Positions 9,433 through 18,206 of a DNA stretch of 64,000 bases are shown one piece after another. Under the pieces are notes generated by a model. That model was not told where the DNA came from. It saw only the letters and a list, made by a program, of their open reading frames with translations, and did not search any database. Numbering within the stretch: the first letter of the stretch is position 1; each line of letters starts with the position of its first letter. Origin of the DNA: Hahella sp. HNIBRBA332 (lineage in GTDB: Bacteria; Pseudomonadota; Gammaproteobacteria; Pseudomonadales; Oleiphilaceae). Location: assembly GCF_030719035.1 (NCBI RefSeq), contig NZ_CP132203.1:5226501-5290500 (forward strand), given 5' to 3'. The position numbers and the translations under genes are program-made.

Positions 9433-11178
9433 GTGGACGACAGCTCTTTATTTGCGGAATCAAAGGCAATTGACCGCCTATTGCATGCGTTTATCGGGTA
9501 CGGTACTGGCGGCAACTCTCCCGCCGCTTTCATTCAGGCATACACAGACTGGGTCAGTCACGCGGTGATGGCGCCCGGTAAGCAGGCCGAACTGGCGAAG
9601 AACATCTCCCGCAACCTGCTGCGTTATGGCGTCTATTGCTCCCGCGCCATCGCCAACCAGAACCCGGAACCGGTCATCGAACCCCTTCCTCAGGATATCC
9701 GCTTTCGCAACGAGGAATGGGGACACTTTCCCTTTAACCTGGCCTACCAATGGTTCCTGCTTTATGAACAGTGGTGGCACTACGCAACCACGGATATTCC
9801 CGGCGTGTCGCCCCGCAACGAAAATATCGTCTCGTTTTGCGCGCGCCAGTTATTGGATTTAATGTCTCCATCCAATATTCCCTGGTTGAATCCAGAGGTC
9901 ATTAAGAAAACCCAGGAAACCGGCGGCAAAAATTTACTCGACGGCTTGGAGAACTGGCGCGAAGACGCCCAGCGTCTGCTCAATGGCGACCCGCCTGTCG
10001 GTTCGGAAAATTATAAGGTTGGCGAAAACCTCGCCATTACTCCGGGCAAAGTGATCTATCGCAATCGCCTGATAGAGCTGATTCAGTACTCGCCTACGAC
10101 AGAGAGCACGTACAAAGAACCGGTGCTTATTGTTCCTGCGTGGATCATGAAGTACTACATTCTCGACCTGTCGCCGCATAACTCCCTGACTCGCTATCTG
10201 GTGGAGCAAGGCCATACGGTGTTTATGATTTCCTGGCTGAATCCAGATGGCAAAGATCGCAATCTCGGCATGCAGGATTATCTGCGTCTCGGCGTGATGG
10301 AGGCGCTGGACGCGATCTCCGCCATCGTTCCCGACGCCCCGCCAATGCATGGCGTCGGCTATTGTCTCGGCGGCACCCTGCTCAGCATCGCCGCCGCCGC
10401 GATGGCGAGAGATGAAGATAAACGGCTCGCCACCATCAGTCTTTTCGCTGCGCAAACAGACTTCAAAGAAGCCGGCGAACTGATGCTGTTCATCAATGAA
10501 AGTCAGCTCACCTTCCTGGAAGACCTGATGTGGGAGCAAGGCTATCTGGACGCCACGCAAATGTCCGGCGCCTTCATGATGCTGCGCTCCAAGGATCTGC
10601 TTTGGTCGCGCATCGTGCGCGAATACATGCTGGGCGAACGCAGCAGCATGAACGACCTGATGGCCTGGAACGCGGATACCACCCGCATGCCCTATCGCAT
10701 GCATTCACAGTATCTGCGCAGTCTGTTTCTGAATAACGACCTCGCCGAAGGCCGTTTTGAAGTGGACGACAGTCCAATATTCTTGCGCGATATTCGCATT
10801 CCCATCTTCGCCGTCGGCGCCACCAAAGATCATGTCGCGCCCTGGAAATCCGTTTATAAAATCCGCCGCCTCACCAGTTCCGCGGAGATTACTTTTTTAC
10901 TGACCAGCGGCGGCCACAACGCCGGCATCATCAGCGAACCTGGTCATCCAAGGCGCAGTTATCAAATCAACACCCGATACGGTCAGGACCGCAATTACAG
11001 TCCTGACGACTGGCTTAATATCGCAACTCGCCATGACGGCTCCTGGTGGCCGGCCTGGAGCCAGTGGCTGCGGGATCACAGCAGCACCGAGCAGACCTCC
11101 CCTCCGCCGCTTGGCGCGCCGGATTCCGATTATCCGCAACTTTGTGACGCACCGGGCACTTATGTATATCAAAGATAA
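9433..11178 (+). CDS. phaC: Class I-type poly(3-hydroxyalkanoate) synthase
   Basis: The GTG start is preceded by AAAGAGG. The 581-residue product has the PhaC N-terminal region followed by an alpha/beta hydrolase fold. The lipase-like box is GVGYCLGG with the catalytic Cys at residue 311; the Asp is in ATKDHVAPW (residue 466) and the His in SGGHNAG (residue 495). Length and full-length fold fit class I enzymes, which polymerise 3-hydroxyacyl-CoA into storage granules. No phaA, phaB, phaP or phaR gene is adjacent, so it is a solitary synthase here. Confidence 0.9.
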   Translation: MDDSSLFAESKAIDRLLHAFIGYGTGGNSPAAFIQAYTDWVSHAVMAPGKQAELAKNISRNLLRYGVYCSRAIANQNPEPVIEPLPQDIRFRNEEWGHFPFNLAYQWFLLYEQWWHYATTDIPGVSPRNENIVSFCARQLLDLMSPSNIPWLNPEVIKKTQETGGKNLLDGLENWREDAQRLLNGDPPVGSENYKVGENLAITPGKVIYRNRLIELIQYSPTTESTYKEPVLIVPAWIMKYYILDLSPHNSLTRYLVEQGHTVFMISWLNPDGKDRNLGMQDYLRLGVMEALDAISAIVPDAPPMHGVGYCLGGTLLSIAAAAMARDEDKRLATISLFAAQTDFKEAGELMLFINESQLTFLEDLMWEQGYLDATQMSGAFMMLRSKDLLWSRIVREYMLGERSSMNDLMAWNADTTRMPYRMHSQYLRSLFLNNDLAEGRFEVDDSPIFLRDIRIPIFAVGATKDHVAPWKSVYKIRRLTSSAEITFLLTSGGHNAGIISEPGHPRRSYQINTRYGQDRNYSPDDWLNIATRHDGSWWPAWSQWLRDHSSTEQTSPPPLGAPDSDYPQLCDAPGTYVYQR

Positions 11179-11309
11179 AGGCTTTCAGGCTTCCGCTTGA
11201 TGCGGATAATGGGGAACTCTATAGTTACCGACTGTCACGAATATGGAGTACGCTTTCAGCGGAAGTAGGTTGGTAACCGCCTGGGGGCGGCAATTATCCG
11301 GAGGATTCA

Positions 11310-12233
11310 ATGCAGTCCCGCAATATGTACGGGTTTTTACTTTCTCTGCCATCACTCCTGGCGCTATTGGTGGGGTTGTCGCTAACGGCGGCGATGTCCT
11401 ATTTTTCCAATAAGCAGCAAGAAAAAGACGCTCATGCGCGTTTTGTCCAGGAAGCGCAGTTCATTGCGCAAACGGTGCGCCGCACATTCGAACAGAATCG
11501 CGCCGCCGCGGAGTTATGGTTTACCATGTGTAGCGCTCGTCCCGAGTCGGAAGACGCGGCCACTGACGCCACACGAGTGTTTTTGCAGGGATTTCCCAAC
11601 ATCAGCACCATTGAGCACTTGGTTATCGCCAAATCCGCCGATGATGGCCGTCGTTTCAGCGTAACAGACATCAACAGCCTGCAATCTCTGACGCTCAACG
11701 ACATCAAGCGCGTCACCGAATTGCCCGAACTTCAACCCGCCTTCGACGAAGCATGGCGCAGCGGGGAGACCATCGCTACGCCGGTGACCCGCATCAACTC
11801 CCAGAATCCCGCCTATCGCGGCGAAGTTCGTTATATCCGTCGGGTCGATGATATGCTCATCGCCATCAGCTTCGATCTGGAGCATAGTCTGAAAACCGCG
11901 GTCGCCGACTATAAACCGGAGGGCTTCACCCTATCCGTGTTTGACTTGATGCGCTACGCCAGCGACCCGCTGGTGAAACTGGTGTTACCGTCGGACGGAG
12001 AGGAGAATATAAAGAAACGCAAATCCTGGCTGTACAGCGATACGTTGGATCTGCCAGAACGGCAATGGCTGTTGCGCATTACGCCCAATCAGGCCTTCCA
12101 TGATCAAACCAATAACCGTTACACCGTCACCCTGTTCATCTCCGGCGCCATCATCAGCATTCTGTTGTCATTACTGCTCGCCCGTCCCACACGGAAGAGT
12201 GGCGAGACCAATAGCGAAGCGGAAGGGTTTTAG
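11310..12233 (+). CDS. Orphan membrane sensor with extracytoplasmic domain and no output domain
   Basis: A strong ribosome binding site (CCGGAGGATTCAATG) fixes the start. The 307-residue protein has a membrane segment at about residues 8-28, an extracytoplasmic region of about 230 residues, and a second membrane segment at about 273-292 (YTVTLFISGAIISILLSLLL). It ends 15 residues later. The extracytoplasmic part resembles CHASE-type sensor domains (ARFVQEAQFIAQTVRRTFEQ near the N-terminus; FSVFD-like and RQWLLRITPNQAF near the C-terminus). Such domains normally precede GGDEF or kinase modules, which are absent here. Function unknown; it may signal through a partner. Confidence 0.65.
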   Translation: MQSRNMYGFLLSLPSLLALLVGLSLTAAMSYFSNKQQEKDAHARFVQEAQFIAQTVRRTFEQNRAAAELWFTMCSARPESEDAATDATRVFLQGFPNISTIEHLVIAKSADDGRRFSVTDINSLQSLTLNDIKRVTELPELQPAFDEAWRSGETIATPVTRINSQNPAYRGEVRYIRRVDDMLIAISFDLEHSLKTAVADYKPEGFTLSVFDLMRYASDPLVKLVLPSDGEENIKKRKSWLYSDTLDLPERQWLLRITPNQAFHDQTNNRYTVTLFISGAIISILLSLLLARPTRKSGETNSEAEGF

Positions 12234-12256
12234 AAGGCTAAGTCTGATGACGCCAG

Positions 12257-13273
12257 CTATTGCTGACTGCGATAGCTGGCGGGACTTTCCCCGGTCCAGC
12301 GCTTAAACGCGCGGCTGAAAGCACTCAGCTCGGAAAACCCCAGTAGAAAGGCGATTTCACTGAGGGAATACTTGCCTTTTTGCAAATAGTCCAAGGCTTT
12401 ATCCTTACGCACCTGCTCCACTAGCTCCTGAAAGGACACGCCTTCCTGTTTCAGCTTGCGGTACAGGGTATGGCGCGACATGTTCATTTTCTCCGCCACT
12501 TTTTCCGCTTCGATATCGCCACGGGACAGGCGTTTGGCCACAATCGCCTTCACTTTGTGCGACACCGTGCGGCGCAGAGACAGCTTTTGCAGCAGCGCCT
12601 CCACCTGGCGAGTCAGCGCCTGATGCAGGTAGGGATTACGCTGGGGCAGTTCAAAGGTAAGAAAGTCTTTATTGAAGGCGAGAGAGCAACAGGGCTGGCC
12701 GAAGCTCACCGGGCATTGAAAGATGCGCTCGTATTCAGAGACATACTCAGGCTCAGGGTGGGAAAAGCCCACTTTGGTCAGGTAGATCTTCTCGCTGACA
12801 AAACGCCGCGCCCTGGTCACCGACAAGGCCAGCATTCGATCCATACCCGCACGGTGATAATACTCAGGACGTTCACAGTGGTACTCAATTACCGCATCAT
12901 CGCCCTGCAGGTGAAATTCGGTACGCACGCCTTCGTTCACTAGCGCAGACAGACGCACGTACTGCTTTAAGCCCTGCTCCAGGGTGCGGTTGTTGAAGAT
13001 GATGTGTCCGATCACCCCCATGCGGCGCGAATCAACCCACTCTCCGACATGCAGACCAACGGCAGGATCTTGCAAGGTTTCTTCAGCACGCGACCACAAC
13101 AGATTATAAGCCGGTAATGGGACACGATAGTCCTGATCCTCCAGCATGGAGAGATCCAGCTCAGCCTCAAGCGCCAACGCATTGATATCCATCCCACGCT
13201 CAGCAAGCCAAAAGCAAAGCGCTTTAACGGTGGAACCGGCGACAGTGGGCTGATCCATATCAACTAATCTCAA
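12257..13273 (-). CDS. AraC-family transcriptional regulator (OruR/ArgR-like layout)
   Basis: This 338-residue protein has an Arabinose_bd-type N-terminal domain of about 190 residues and a C-terminal double helix-turn-helix (AEKVAEKMNMSRHTLYRKLK, then LSEIAFLLGFSELSAFSRAF and WTGESPASYR). The layout matches regulators such as OruR and VirS-type activators. It stands alone, convergent with the upstream sensor gene. A 34-codon gene is on the opposite strand 300 bases away and could be its target. Effector and regulon cannot be read from the sequence. Confidence 0.85.
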   Translation of the reverse strand: MRLVDMDQPTVAGSTVKALCFWLAERGMDINALALEAELDLSMLEDQDYRVPLPAYNLLWSRAEETLQDPAVGLHVGEWVDSRRMGVIGHIIFNNRTLEQGLKQYVRLSALVNEGVRTEFHLQGDDAVIEYHCERPEYYHRAGMDRMLALSVTRARRFVSEKIYLTKVGFSHPEPEYVSEYERIFQCPVSFGQPCCSLAFNKDFLTFELPQRNPYLHQALTRQVEALLQKLSLRRTVSHKVKAIVAKRLSRGDIEAEKVAEKMNMSRHTLYRKLKQEGVSFQELVEQVRKDKALDYLQKGKYSLSEIAFLLGFSELSAFSRAFKRWTGESPASYRSQQ

Positions 13274-13574
13274 CCAATTAAATGGGACTGTTAATTATTA
13301 TTAGCGGCCAATATAACAATCATCCACGTATGGCGGTAAGAGTCGGGGGCGTTTTTTCCGCAACAATGCAGACGCTGTAGCAATTACAGAAGAAGCCGAC
13401 CATAGCTGCGCAAAGTTGCAACAGAATGTCAAAACCTTAACACAGGCAGTCAAGCCGACATTGCTTCACCTTGATAATATAGATCCCGTAAACGTGAAGC
13501 AGTAGCCATCGTTTAACTGTGTTTTCAGGCCCTAGAGAACCGACTCAGGCCACTTGACTTAGGGAGAGACAAGT
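13274..13574. other. Divergent intergenic region between araC-type gene and tiny gene
   Basis: These 301 bases separate two divergent genes. An AT-rich stretch (TTGATAATATAGAT at 13471-13484) could be a promoter -10 region for the tiny gene, but no convincing -35 is at the right distance. No further ORF is seen. Confidence 0.35.
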
Positions 13575-13679
13575 ATGATGTATGATGAAAATTGGAAAGT
13601 CTGTGTTCCAAATACTGACCAAGAGCAAGCAAATTTTGCAGCGTTGGATGAGTATCTCAACAGCATCTACTACTGTTGA
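13575..13679 (+). CDS. Tiny acidic, aromatic-rich protein of 34 residues
   Basis: The ORF starts MMYDENWKVCVPNTD and ends EYLNSIYYC. It has a good ribosome binding site (AGGGAG, 8 bases before the ATG at 13575; a second ATG follows at 13578) and is closed by a textbook intrinsic terminator at 13719-13746, so the sequence looks like a complete mini-transcription unit. It contains two cysteines (residues 10 and 34), four tyrosines, one tryptophan and several acidic residues, with no membrane segment or signal peptide. I recognise no family. It could be a small regulatory protein or a peptide precursor. A longer ORF in another frame of the same stretch (13582-13770) runs through the terminator and is less credible. 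Confidence 0.6.
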   Translation: MMYDENWKVCVPNTDQEQANFAALDEYLNSIYYC

Positions 13680-13718
13680 CCCTTTGGACTCCAGCCTGAT
13701 GAAAGTGCACAATTCCTG

Positions 13719-13746
13719 CCGCGAAATTTATTTCGCGGTTTTTTTT
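13719..13746 (+). terminator. Strong intrinsic terminator
   Basis: An 8-bp perfect stem (CCGCGAAA/TTTCGCGG) with a TTTA loop is followed by eight T residues. It ends the transcript of the tiny gene at 13575-13679. Confidence 0.9.
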
Positions 13747-13916
13747 GTCCTGAATAAAGCACGTCCCTGATTTTCCGTCTTCCCCTTCGTAACTATCGCC
13801 CCCTCTTTCCAGGCTAGTTCGCCGCCCAATCTCCTTAACTAAATTTATCTTTAGCCCTTAGTATCATTTTGCTATGTTGCTGAGCAGCAACTACTTTTAG
13901 GATTAGGGAGAAAATC

Positions 13917-14600
13917 ATGTCGATAAGCAGATTTCTTGTACTCAGCGTTCTGGCCATGCCGGCGTTCGCTGCAGAGCAAACCAATTACGATCGCATTCAA
14001 CTCTCCACAGAAGCCAAGGGCGAACTGGAGAACGACATCATGCGCGTCGTACTACACTCCCAATCACAGCAGAAAACCGCGCAGCAAGCGGCGGATGATG
14101 TAAACAAAGCCATGCGTTGGGCGCTGGATGAAGTAAAATCCGCTAAAAGCGTGAAGTATCAGACTCAGGACTACCGCACGGATCCCCGCTACAAAGAGCA
14201 AAAAATCGTAGCCTGGAACGCGGAGCAGTCTCTGAAACTAGAAAGTAAAGACATTGAAGCTCTGTCTGGTCTCATTGGCGAGCTACAAGAGCGGTTAAAG
14301 GTGCAGAACGTGGAGTTCGACGCCTCAGACGCCCTGAAAGCAGCCAAAGAAAATGAGCTGATCGGCGAAGCGCTGAAATCATTTGGCGAGCGCGCCAAAC
14401 TGATTACCTCCCAGTTGGGCGCCCAGAGCTACAAAATCGTAAACATGAATATTTCAAGCAGCGGCCCTGTTTACTATGCGCGCCAAGAAATGCGCAGCTT
14501 CGGCGCAGCTAAAATGGCCGAAATGGCTACGCCAGCCGTAGCAGCAGGCACGCAAACGGTCACCATGACCGTCAACGGCGAAATCGAACTGGTGCGATAA
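13917..14600 (+). CDS. Periplasmic SIMPL (DUF541) domain protein
   Basis: This 227-residue protein starts with a signal peptide (ISRFLVLSVLAMPAFA, cleavage before AEQTNYD). The remainder is a SIMPL/DUF541 domain: it has the family pattern of an N-terminal strand (IQLSTEAKGELENDIMRVV), a long helical DDVNKAMRWALDEVK segment, and the C-terminal VTMTVNGEIEL strand. Proteins of this family are periplasmic or membrane-linked and of poorly defined function, some linked to oxidative stress. The ribosome binding site GGGAG lies 8 bases upstream. It is 55 bases before the deacylase gene and may be co-transcribed. Confidence 0.85.
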   Translation: MSISRFLVLSVLAMPAFAAEQTNYDRIQLSTEAKGELENDIMRVVLHSQSQQKTAQQAADDVNKAMRWALDEVKSAKSVKYQTQDYRTDPRYKEQKIVAWNAEQSLKLESKDIEALSGLIGELQERLKVQNVEFDASDALKAAKENELIGEALKSFGERAKLITSQLGAQSYKIVNMNISSSGPVYYARQEMRSFGAAKMAEMATPAVAAGTQTVTMTVNGEIELVR

Positions 14601-14655
14601 CGCCAGGCGAACTTCGGACGCCGCCGCAGCTTGAAAACAGTCAGGATGTGCAACA

Positions 14656-15702
14656 ATGGCGGTTAAGTCCAAACCTTTTGAGTTTCTCGGCGCGCAAGTC
14701 GCGCCGGGACATCGTCAACAATTCGAGCTCCCCGTCGGACAGCTCTACACCCAGACAGACGTCTCCATTCCTGTGGAAGTGGTGCATGGCAAATCCAAAG
14801 GTCCGCGCTTGCTGATTTGCGCCGCCATACATGGCGACGAACTCAACGGCGTGGAGATCGTGCGGCGCGTATTGCACGCCACTTGGTTGAAAAATCTGAA
14901 AGGCACCCTGATCGCCGTACCCATCGTTAACGTGCTGGGCACCATTCACCGATCCCGTTACTTACCTGACCGACGCGACCTCAATCGATGCTTTCCCGGC
15001 AGTGACAAAGGCTCACTGGCTGCGCGGATGGCGCACCTGTTCACCACCTGTGTACTGCAACAGGCGGATTACGCCATCGATCTGCATACAGGAGCGATCG
15101 ATCGCAGCAACCTTCCACAAATTCGAGTACACCTGGATAACCAAAAAGCGGCGGAGTTAGCGCACATGTTTGGCGTGCCCGTCATTATCGATGCGGAAAT
15201 CCGCGACGGCTCCTTTCGTGGCGCCGGAGACGATCTTGGCGTGCCGATCATCACCTATGAAGCGGGGGAAGCGCTGCGCTTCGATGAAAACTGCATCGCC
15301 GCCGGCGTTCGCGGGGTGCGCAGGGTAATGGAGGAGCTGGGGATGCTCAAGATGCGCGTCAAAGGCAGAGCCAAGGCCACGCCAGTGGTAGCGCGTTCCT
15401 CTCAATGGGTGCGGGCGCCAGTGGGCGGATTCCTGCGCGCGGTGAAACCCCTGGGAAGCCGTGTAAACAAAGGGGATTTGCTGGGTTATCTGAATGGCCC
15501 CCTGGACAGCCAGGGCGAACCCATTTTATCGCCGTGCTCCGGCATCATCATTGGACGCAGTAATTTGCCGCTGGCCCATGAAGGCGAGGCGATCTTTCAC
15601 ATTGCGCGCTTTAATCAGGTGGACTTGGCGGAACAGGTAGTGGAGACATTCCACTCGGATATGGAGGACCATATTTCCCGCAGCGAAGCGCCCATCACCT
15701 GA
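14656..15702 (+). CDS. Succinylglutamate desuccinylase/aspartoacylase-family zinc deacylase
   Basis: This 348-residue protein carries the M14-like zinc site of the family: HGDE in AAIHGDELNGVE (His and Glu near residues 58-61) and the third ligand in DLHTGAID. RDLNRCFPGS is the substrate-binding Asn-Arg region. The C-terminal third (from WVRAPVGGFLRAVKPLG) is the beta-barrel extension found in this family. It should hydrolyse an N-acyl amino acid or similar amide. Genes of this class often sit next to a RimK-type ligase; none is here, so the substrate is unknown. Confidence 0.87.
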   Translation: MAVKSKPFEFLGAQVAPGHRQQFELPVGQLYTQTDVSIPVEVVHGKSKGPRLLICAAIHGDELNGVEIVRRVLHATWLKNLKGTLIAVPIVNVLGTIHRSRYLPDRRDLNRCFPGSDKGSLAARMAHLFTTCVLQQADYAIDLHTGAIDRSNLPQIRVHLDNQKAAELAHMFGVPVIIDAEIRDGSFRGAGDDLGVPIITYEAGEALRFDENCIAAGVRGVRRVMEELGMLKMRVKGRAKATPVVARSSQWVRAPVGGFLRAVKPLGSRVNKGDLLGYLNGPLDSQGEPILSPCSGIIIGRSNLPLAHEGEAIFHIARFNQVDLAEQVVETFHSDMEDHISRSEAPIT

Positions 15703-15756
15703 CAAGCGCCTGTGCGGAGGCCGCCGCGGCATGCGGCGCCCCTGTCGGCAGCGTGT

Positions 15757-16323
15757 TTAAAGCGCCCGACGGCTATGCACCAGCGTGAGGAACTCACTGC
15801 GGGTGGAAGGGTTGTTGCGCATAGAGCCCAACATGACGGATGAACTCATGACAGAGTTCTGCTTCTCCACGCCGCGCATCATCATGCACATGTGGCGCGC
15901 TTCGATGATCACGCCAACACCATGGGCGTTGGTGACCTTGAGGACGGCTTCGGCGATCTGTCGGGTCAAATTCTCCTGAATCTGCATACGACGCGCGAAC
16001 ATATCCACAATGCGCGCAAACTTCGACAAGCCCAACACCTTGCCATTCGGGATATAGGCAATGTGGCAACGCCCGATAAAGGGCAGCAAATGGTGTTCAC
16101 ACAGGGAGTATAATTCGATGTCCTTAACCAGAACCATTTCGTCCGTATCCGACTCGAAAATCGCCCCGTTGGTGACTTCCTCTAACGACTGGTTATAGCC
16201 GCGACACAGAAACTGCATCGCTTTGGCGGCGCGCTTAGGCGTATCGCGCAGTCCCTCACGGTTAACATCCTCGCCGAGGGATTCAATAATTGCGCTGTAC
16301 TGCGCGACCAGTTTGTCTAACAT
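15757..16323 (-). CDS. folE: GTP cyclohydrolase I (FolE)
   Basis: This 188-residue protein is a complete FolE. The zinc ligands are Cys and His in LYSLCEHHLLPF and Cys in EARHMCMMMRGVEKQ; GLSKFARIVDMFARRMQIQE is the family core. It converts GTP to 7,8-dihydroneopterin triphosphate, the first step of folate and pterin synthesis. It lies 35 bases downstream of folM on the same strand, and the pair is likely one operon for folate and tetrahydromonapterin. Confidence 0.95.
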   Translation of the reverse strand: MLDKLVAQYSAIIESLGEDVNREGLRDTPKRAAKAMQFLCRGYNQSLEEVTNGAIFESDTDEMVLVKDIELYSLCEHHLLPFIGRCHIAYIPNGKVLGLSKFARIVDMFARRMQIQENLTRQIAEAVLKVTNAHGVGVIIEARHMCMMMRGVEKQNSVMSSSVMLGSMRNNPSTRSEFLTLVHSRRAL

Positions 16324-16358
16324 GTTGGTTCCTCTACATTACCTATGGATCATTATGA

Positions 16359-17087
16359 TCAACGGATATGACGTCCGCCATCGAGCTTGATTTCCCGCCC
16401 GGTCATATACGAGCAGTCCAGGATAAAGGCGATTGCCTGCCAGACCACGTCGGGACCGGGCTCGATCCCAAGGGCGGACTTCCTTAAGGTTTTGGTTCGG
16501 TAGTCCGGATCGTCGCCGTCATTGAACATCAATAACGACGGAGCGATAGTGTTTACCTTGATATGCGGCGCGTAACGTTTGGCGAAAGATCGGGTCATGC
16601 TTTCCATTCCCCCTTTCGCGGCGGCGTACGCAATATGGTTGTCACTTCCTTTTTCAACCACGTAATCGGAAATATGAATGATATCGGACCATGGGTTACG
16701 TCCCTGCTCCAGCAAGTCGTAACAATGCATATTCAGCAGATAAGGCGCCGTCATGTGTATCGCCACCATATCCTGCATCACCGCCCGGTAGTCCGTATCC
16801 TCACTCCGGTCGGGAGCCCATGAGGACGCGTTATGTATCAACGCCCTAAGTGGGCCCACTTCCTCCTTTAACCGTCGTATCAGCCGTTCGACGGAGCCTT
16901 GTTCCGTAAAATCCACCTGCAGACAAATCGCCCCGCGCTCGCGCAGTTCGGCGATCTCCGGCCGCTCAGAGCGATAGGTCATGGCGACCCGCTCGCCTTT
17001 TTCAAGCAACTGCTGCAGACAATGGAGCCCAACCCTTTGGGCCGCTCCGGTTATCAATATTGTTCCTTGGCTAGTCCAATTCACCAC
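16359..17087 (-). CDS. folM: Dihydromonapterin reductase FolM (SDR family)
   Basis: This 242-residue short-chain dehydrogenase starts at a GTG (two GTG codons in a row, at 17087 and 17084). The NADP-binding glycine motif is TGAAQRVG, and the catalytic Tyr and Lys are in IAYAAAKGGMESM. The substitution of the usual TGxxxGxG by TGAAQRVG and the end GREIKLDGGRHIR are typical of FolM. It reduces dihydromonapterin to tetrahydromonapterin, the pterin cofactor used by phenylalanine hydroxylase in pseudomonads. The adjacent folE supports this assignment. Confidence 0.9.
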   Translation of the reverse strand: MVNWTSQGTILITGAAQRVGLHCLQQLLEKGERVAMTYRSERPEIAELRERGAICLQVDFTEQGSVERLIRRLKEEVGPLRALIHNASSWAPDRSEDTDYRAVMQDMVAIHMTAPYLLNMHCYDLLEQGRNPWSDIIHISDYVVEKGSDNHIAYAAAKGGMESMTRSFAKRYAPHIKVNTIAPSLLMFNDGDDPDYRTKTLRKSALGIEPGPDVVWQAIAFILDCSYMTGREIKLDGGRHIR

Positions 17088-17196
17088 ACAAACCTGTATC
17101 CAATGAATTCATGTCCAGTAGGTTGCGGCGCCGGCCGCACACCCTTTGTGTCATCCTCAAGCGTCGGCGCTCCCAGGCCAGCTTGTCGCTGCGGAA

Positions 17197-18039
17197 TTAC
17201 TCCGCTATCAGCCAATCAGCGCTGCAGGAGGCTTTTGGATCGCCGCGAAGGGCTTCGCTGAGGCGCTCCCAACCCGCCTGCAGCTGCTCATCGAGCCGCC
17301 AGGGCGGATTGACCACAAGCATACCACTTCCGTACATTCCGCGCGCCACCGGCGTTAAGATCAACTCGCTGCGCAGCGTCTTGTTTAAAGGAAGCTGGCG
17401 CATCAGCTCCAGCATTTGTTCGTGACGTCTTTCCGCCAGAACGGGATACCAGATGGCGATAACCGCATTCGACCACTTCTTGGTCAGTTTGCTCACATAG
17501 GCAGGAATACGTTGGTAGTCTTCCTTTAGCTCATAGCTGGGGTCAATCATCACCAGCCCACGCTTTTCCGGAGGGGGCGAAAACGCCATCACGCCTTCGA
17601 AGCCATCTCGTTGATGGATATGGATTTGCTTGTTTCTGCCGAATTGACGCTTTAGCTCTGCGTATTCCTTAGGATGCAGCTCGCACAAAGCCAACCGATC
17701 CGTCTCACGCAGGAAGCTAGCGGCGATAGCCGGAGAGCCGGGATAGCGGGTCAATTTTCCAGCATCGGGATTCAACGCTCTCACCGCCGCCAAATAGGCG
17801 TCGAATTCCGGCGGACAGTTTCCCTCGGCCTGCATCAACGGCAAGATACCCGCCGTCCACTCTGAGGTTTTTTGCGCTTCTGCAGAAGTCAGGTCATAGT
17901 CACCGCGACCGGCATGAGTTTCCAGATAACGCCAGGGCGTGGATTTTTTACACAACGCCTGCAGTAATAATGACAGCACCCAATGCTTGTGCGCATCGGC
18001 GAAATTGCCCGCGTGATAGACATGTTGATAGCTCAGCAT
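17197..18039 (-). CDS. rlmJ: 23S rRNA (adenine-2030-N6)-methyltransferase RlmJ
   Basis: This 280-residue protein matches RlmJ from the first residues (MLSYQHVYHAGNFADAHKHW) to the end (GSGMLVVNPPWRLDEQL). The N6-adenine methyltransferase catalytic motif is DPSYE within GLVMIDPSYELK, and the SAM-binding region is LETHAGRGDYDL. It methylates A2030 of 23S rRNA. It is monocistronic by appearance, with a 110-base gap to folM downstream on the same strand. Confidence 0.95.
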   Translation of the reverse strand: MLSYQHVYHAGNFADAHKHWVLSLLLQALCKKSTPWRYLETHAGRGDYDLTSAEAQKTSEWTAGILPLMQAEGNCPPEFDAYLAAVRALNPDAGKLTRYPGSPAIAASFLRETDRLALCELHPKEYAELKRQFGRNKQIHIHQRDGFEGVMAFSPPPEKRGLVMIDPSYELKEDYQRIPAYVSKLTKKWSNAVIAIWYPVLAERRHEQMLELMRQLPLNKTLRSELILTPVARGMYGSGMLVVNPPWRLDEQLQAGWERLSEALRGDPKASCSADWLIAE

Positions 18040-18206
18040 AAAGGGCGCTGACTCCTTCCCCTGAAAAAGCCGCCTATTTTATGTGGTCCGGCGTTGAATG
18101 TCGCCTTTTCAGCATTATATCTGACCTATGGCAATGCCCGCCCGACCTTGGGCTGGATATTCTAACGGCAATGAGACGCAGGGTCTGTGAAGGTTGGTAA
18201 AAATCT

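Noticed and set aside
9934..10704. Antisense ORF of 256 codons inside phaC
   Set aside because: Mirror of high-GC codon use; no ribosome binding site or recognised motif.
13582..13770. 62-codon ORF overlapping the 34-codon mini-gene
   Set aside because: It runs through a strong terminator, and its start is worse placed relative to the ribosome binding site than the 13575 frame.
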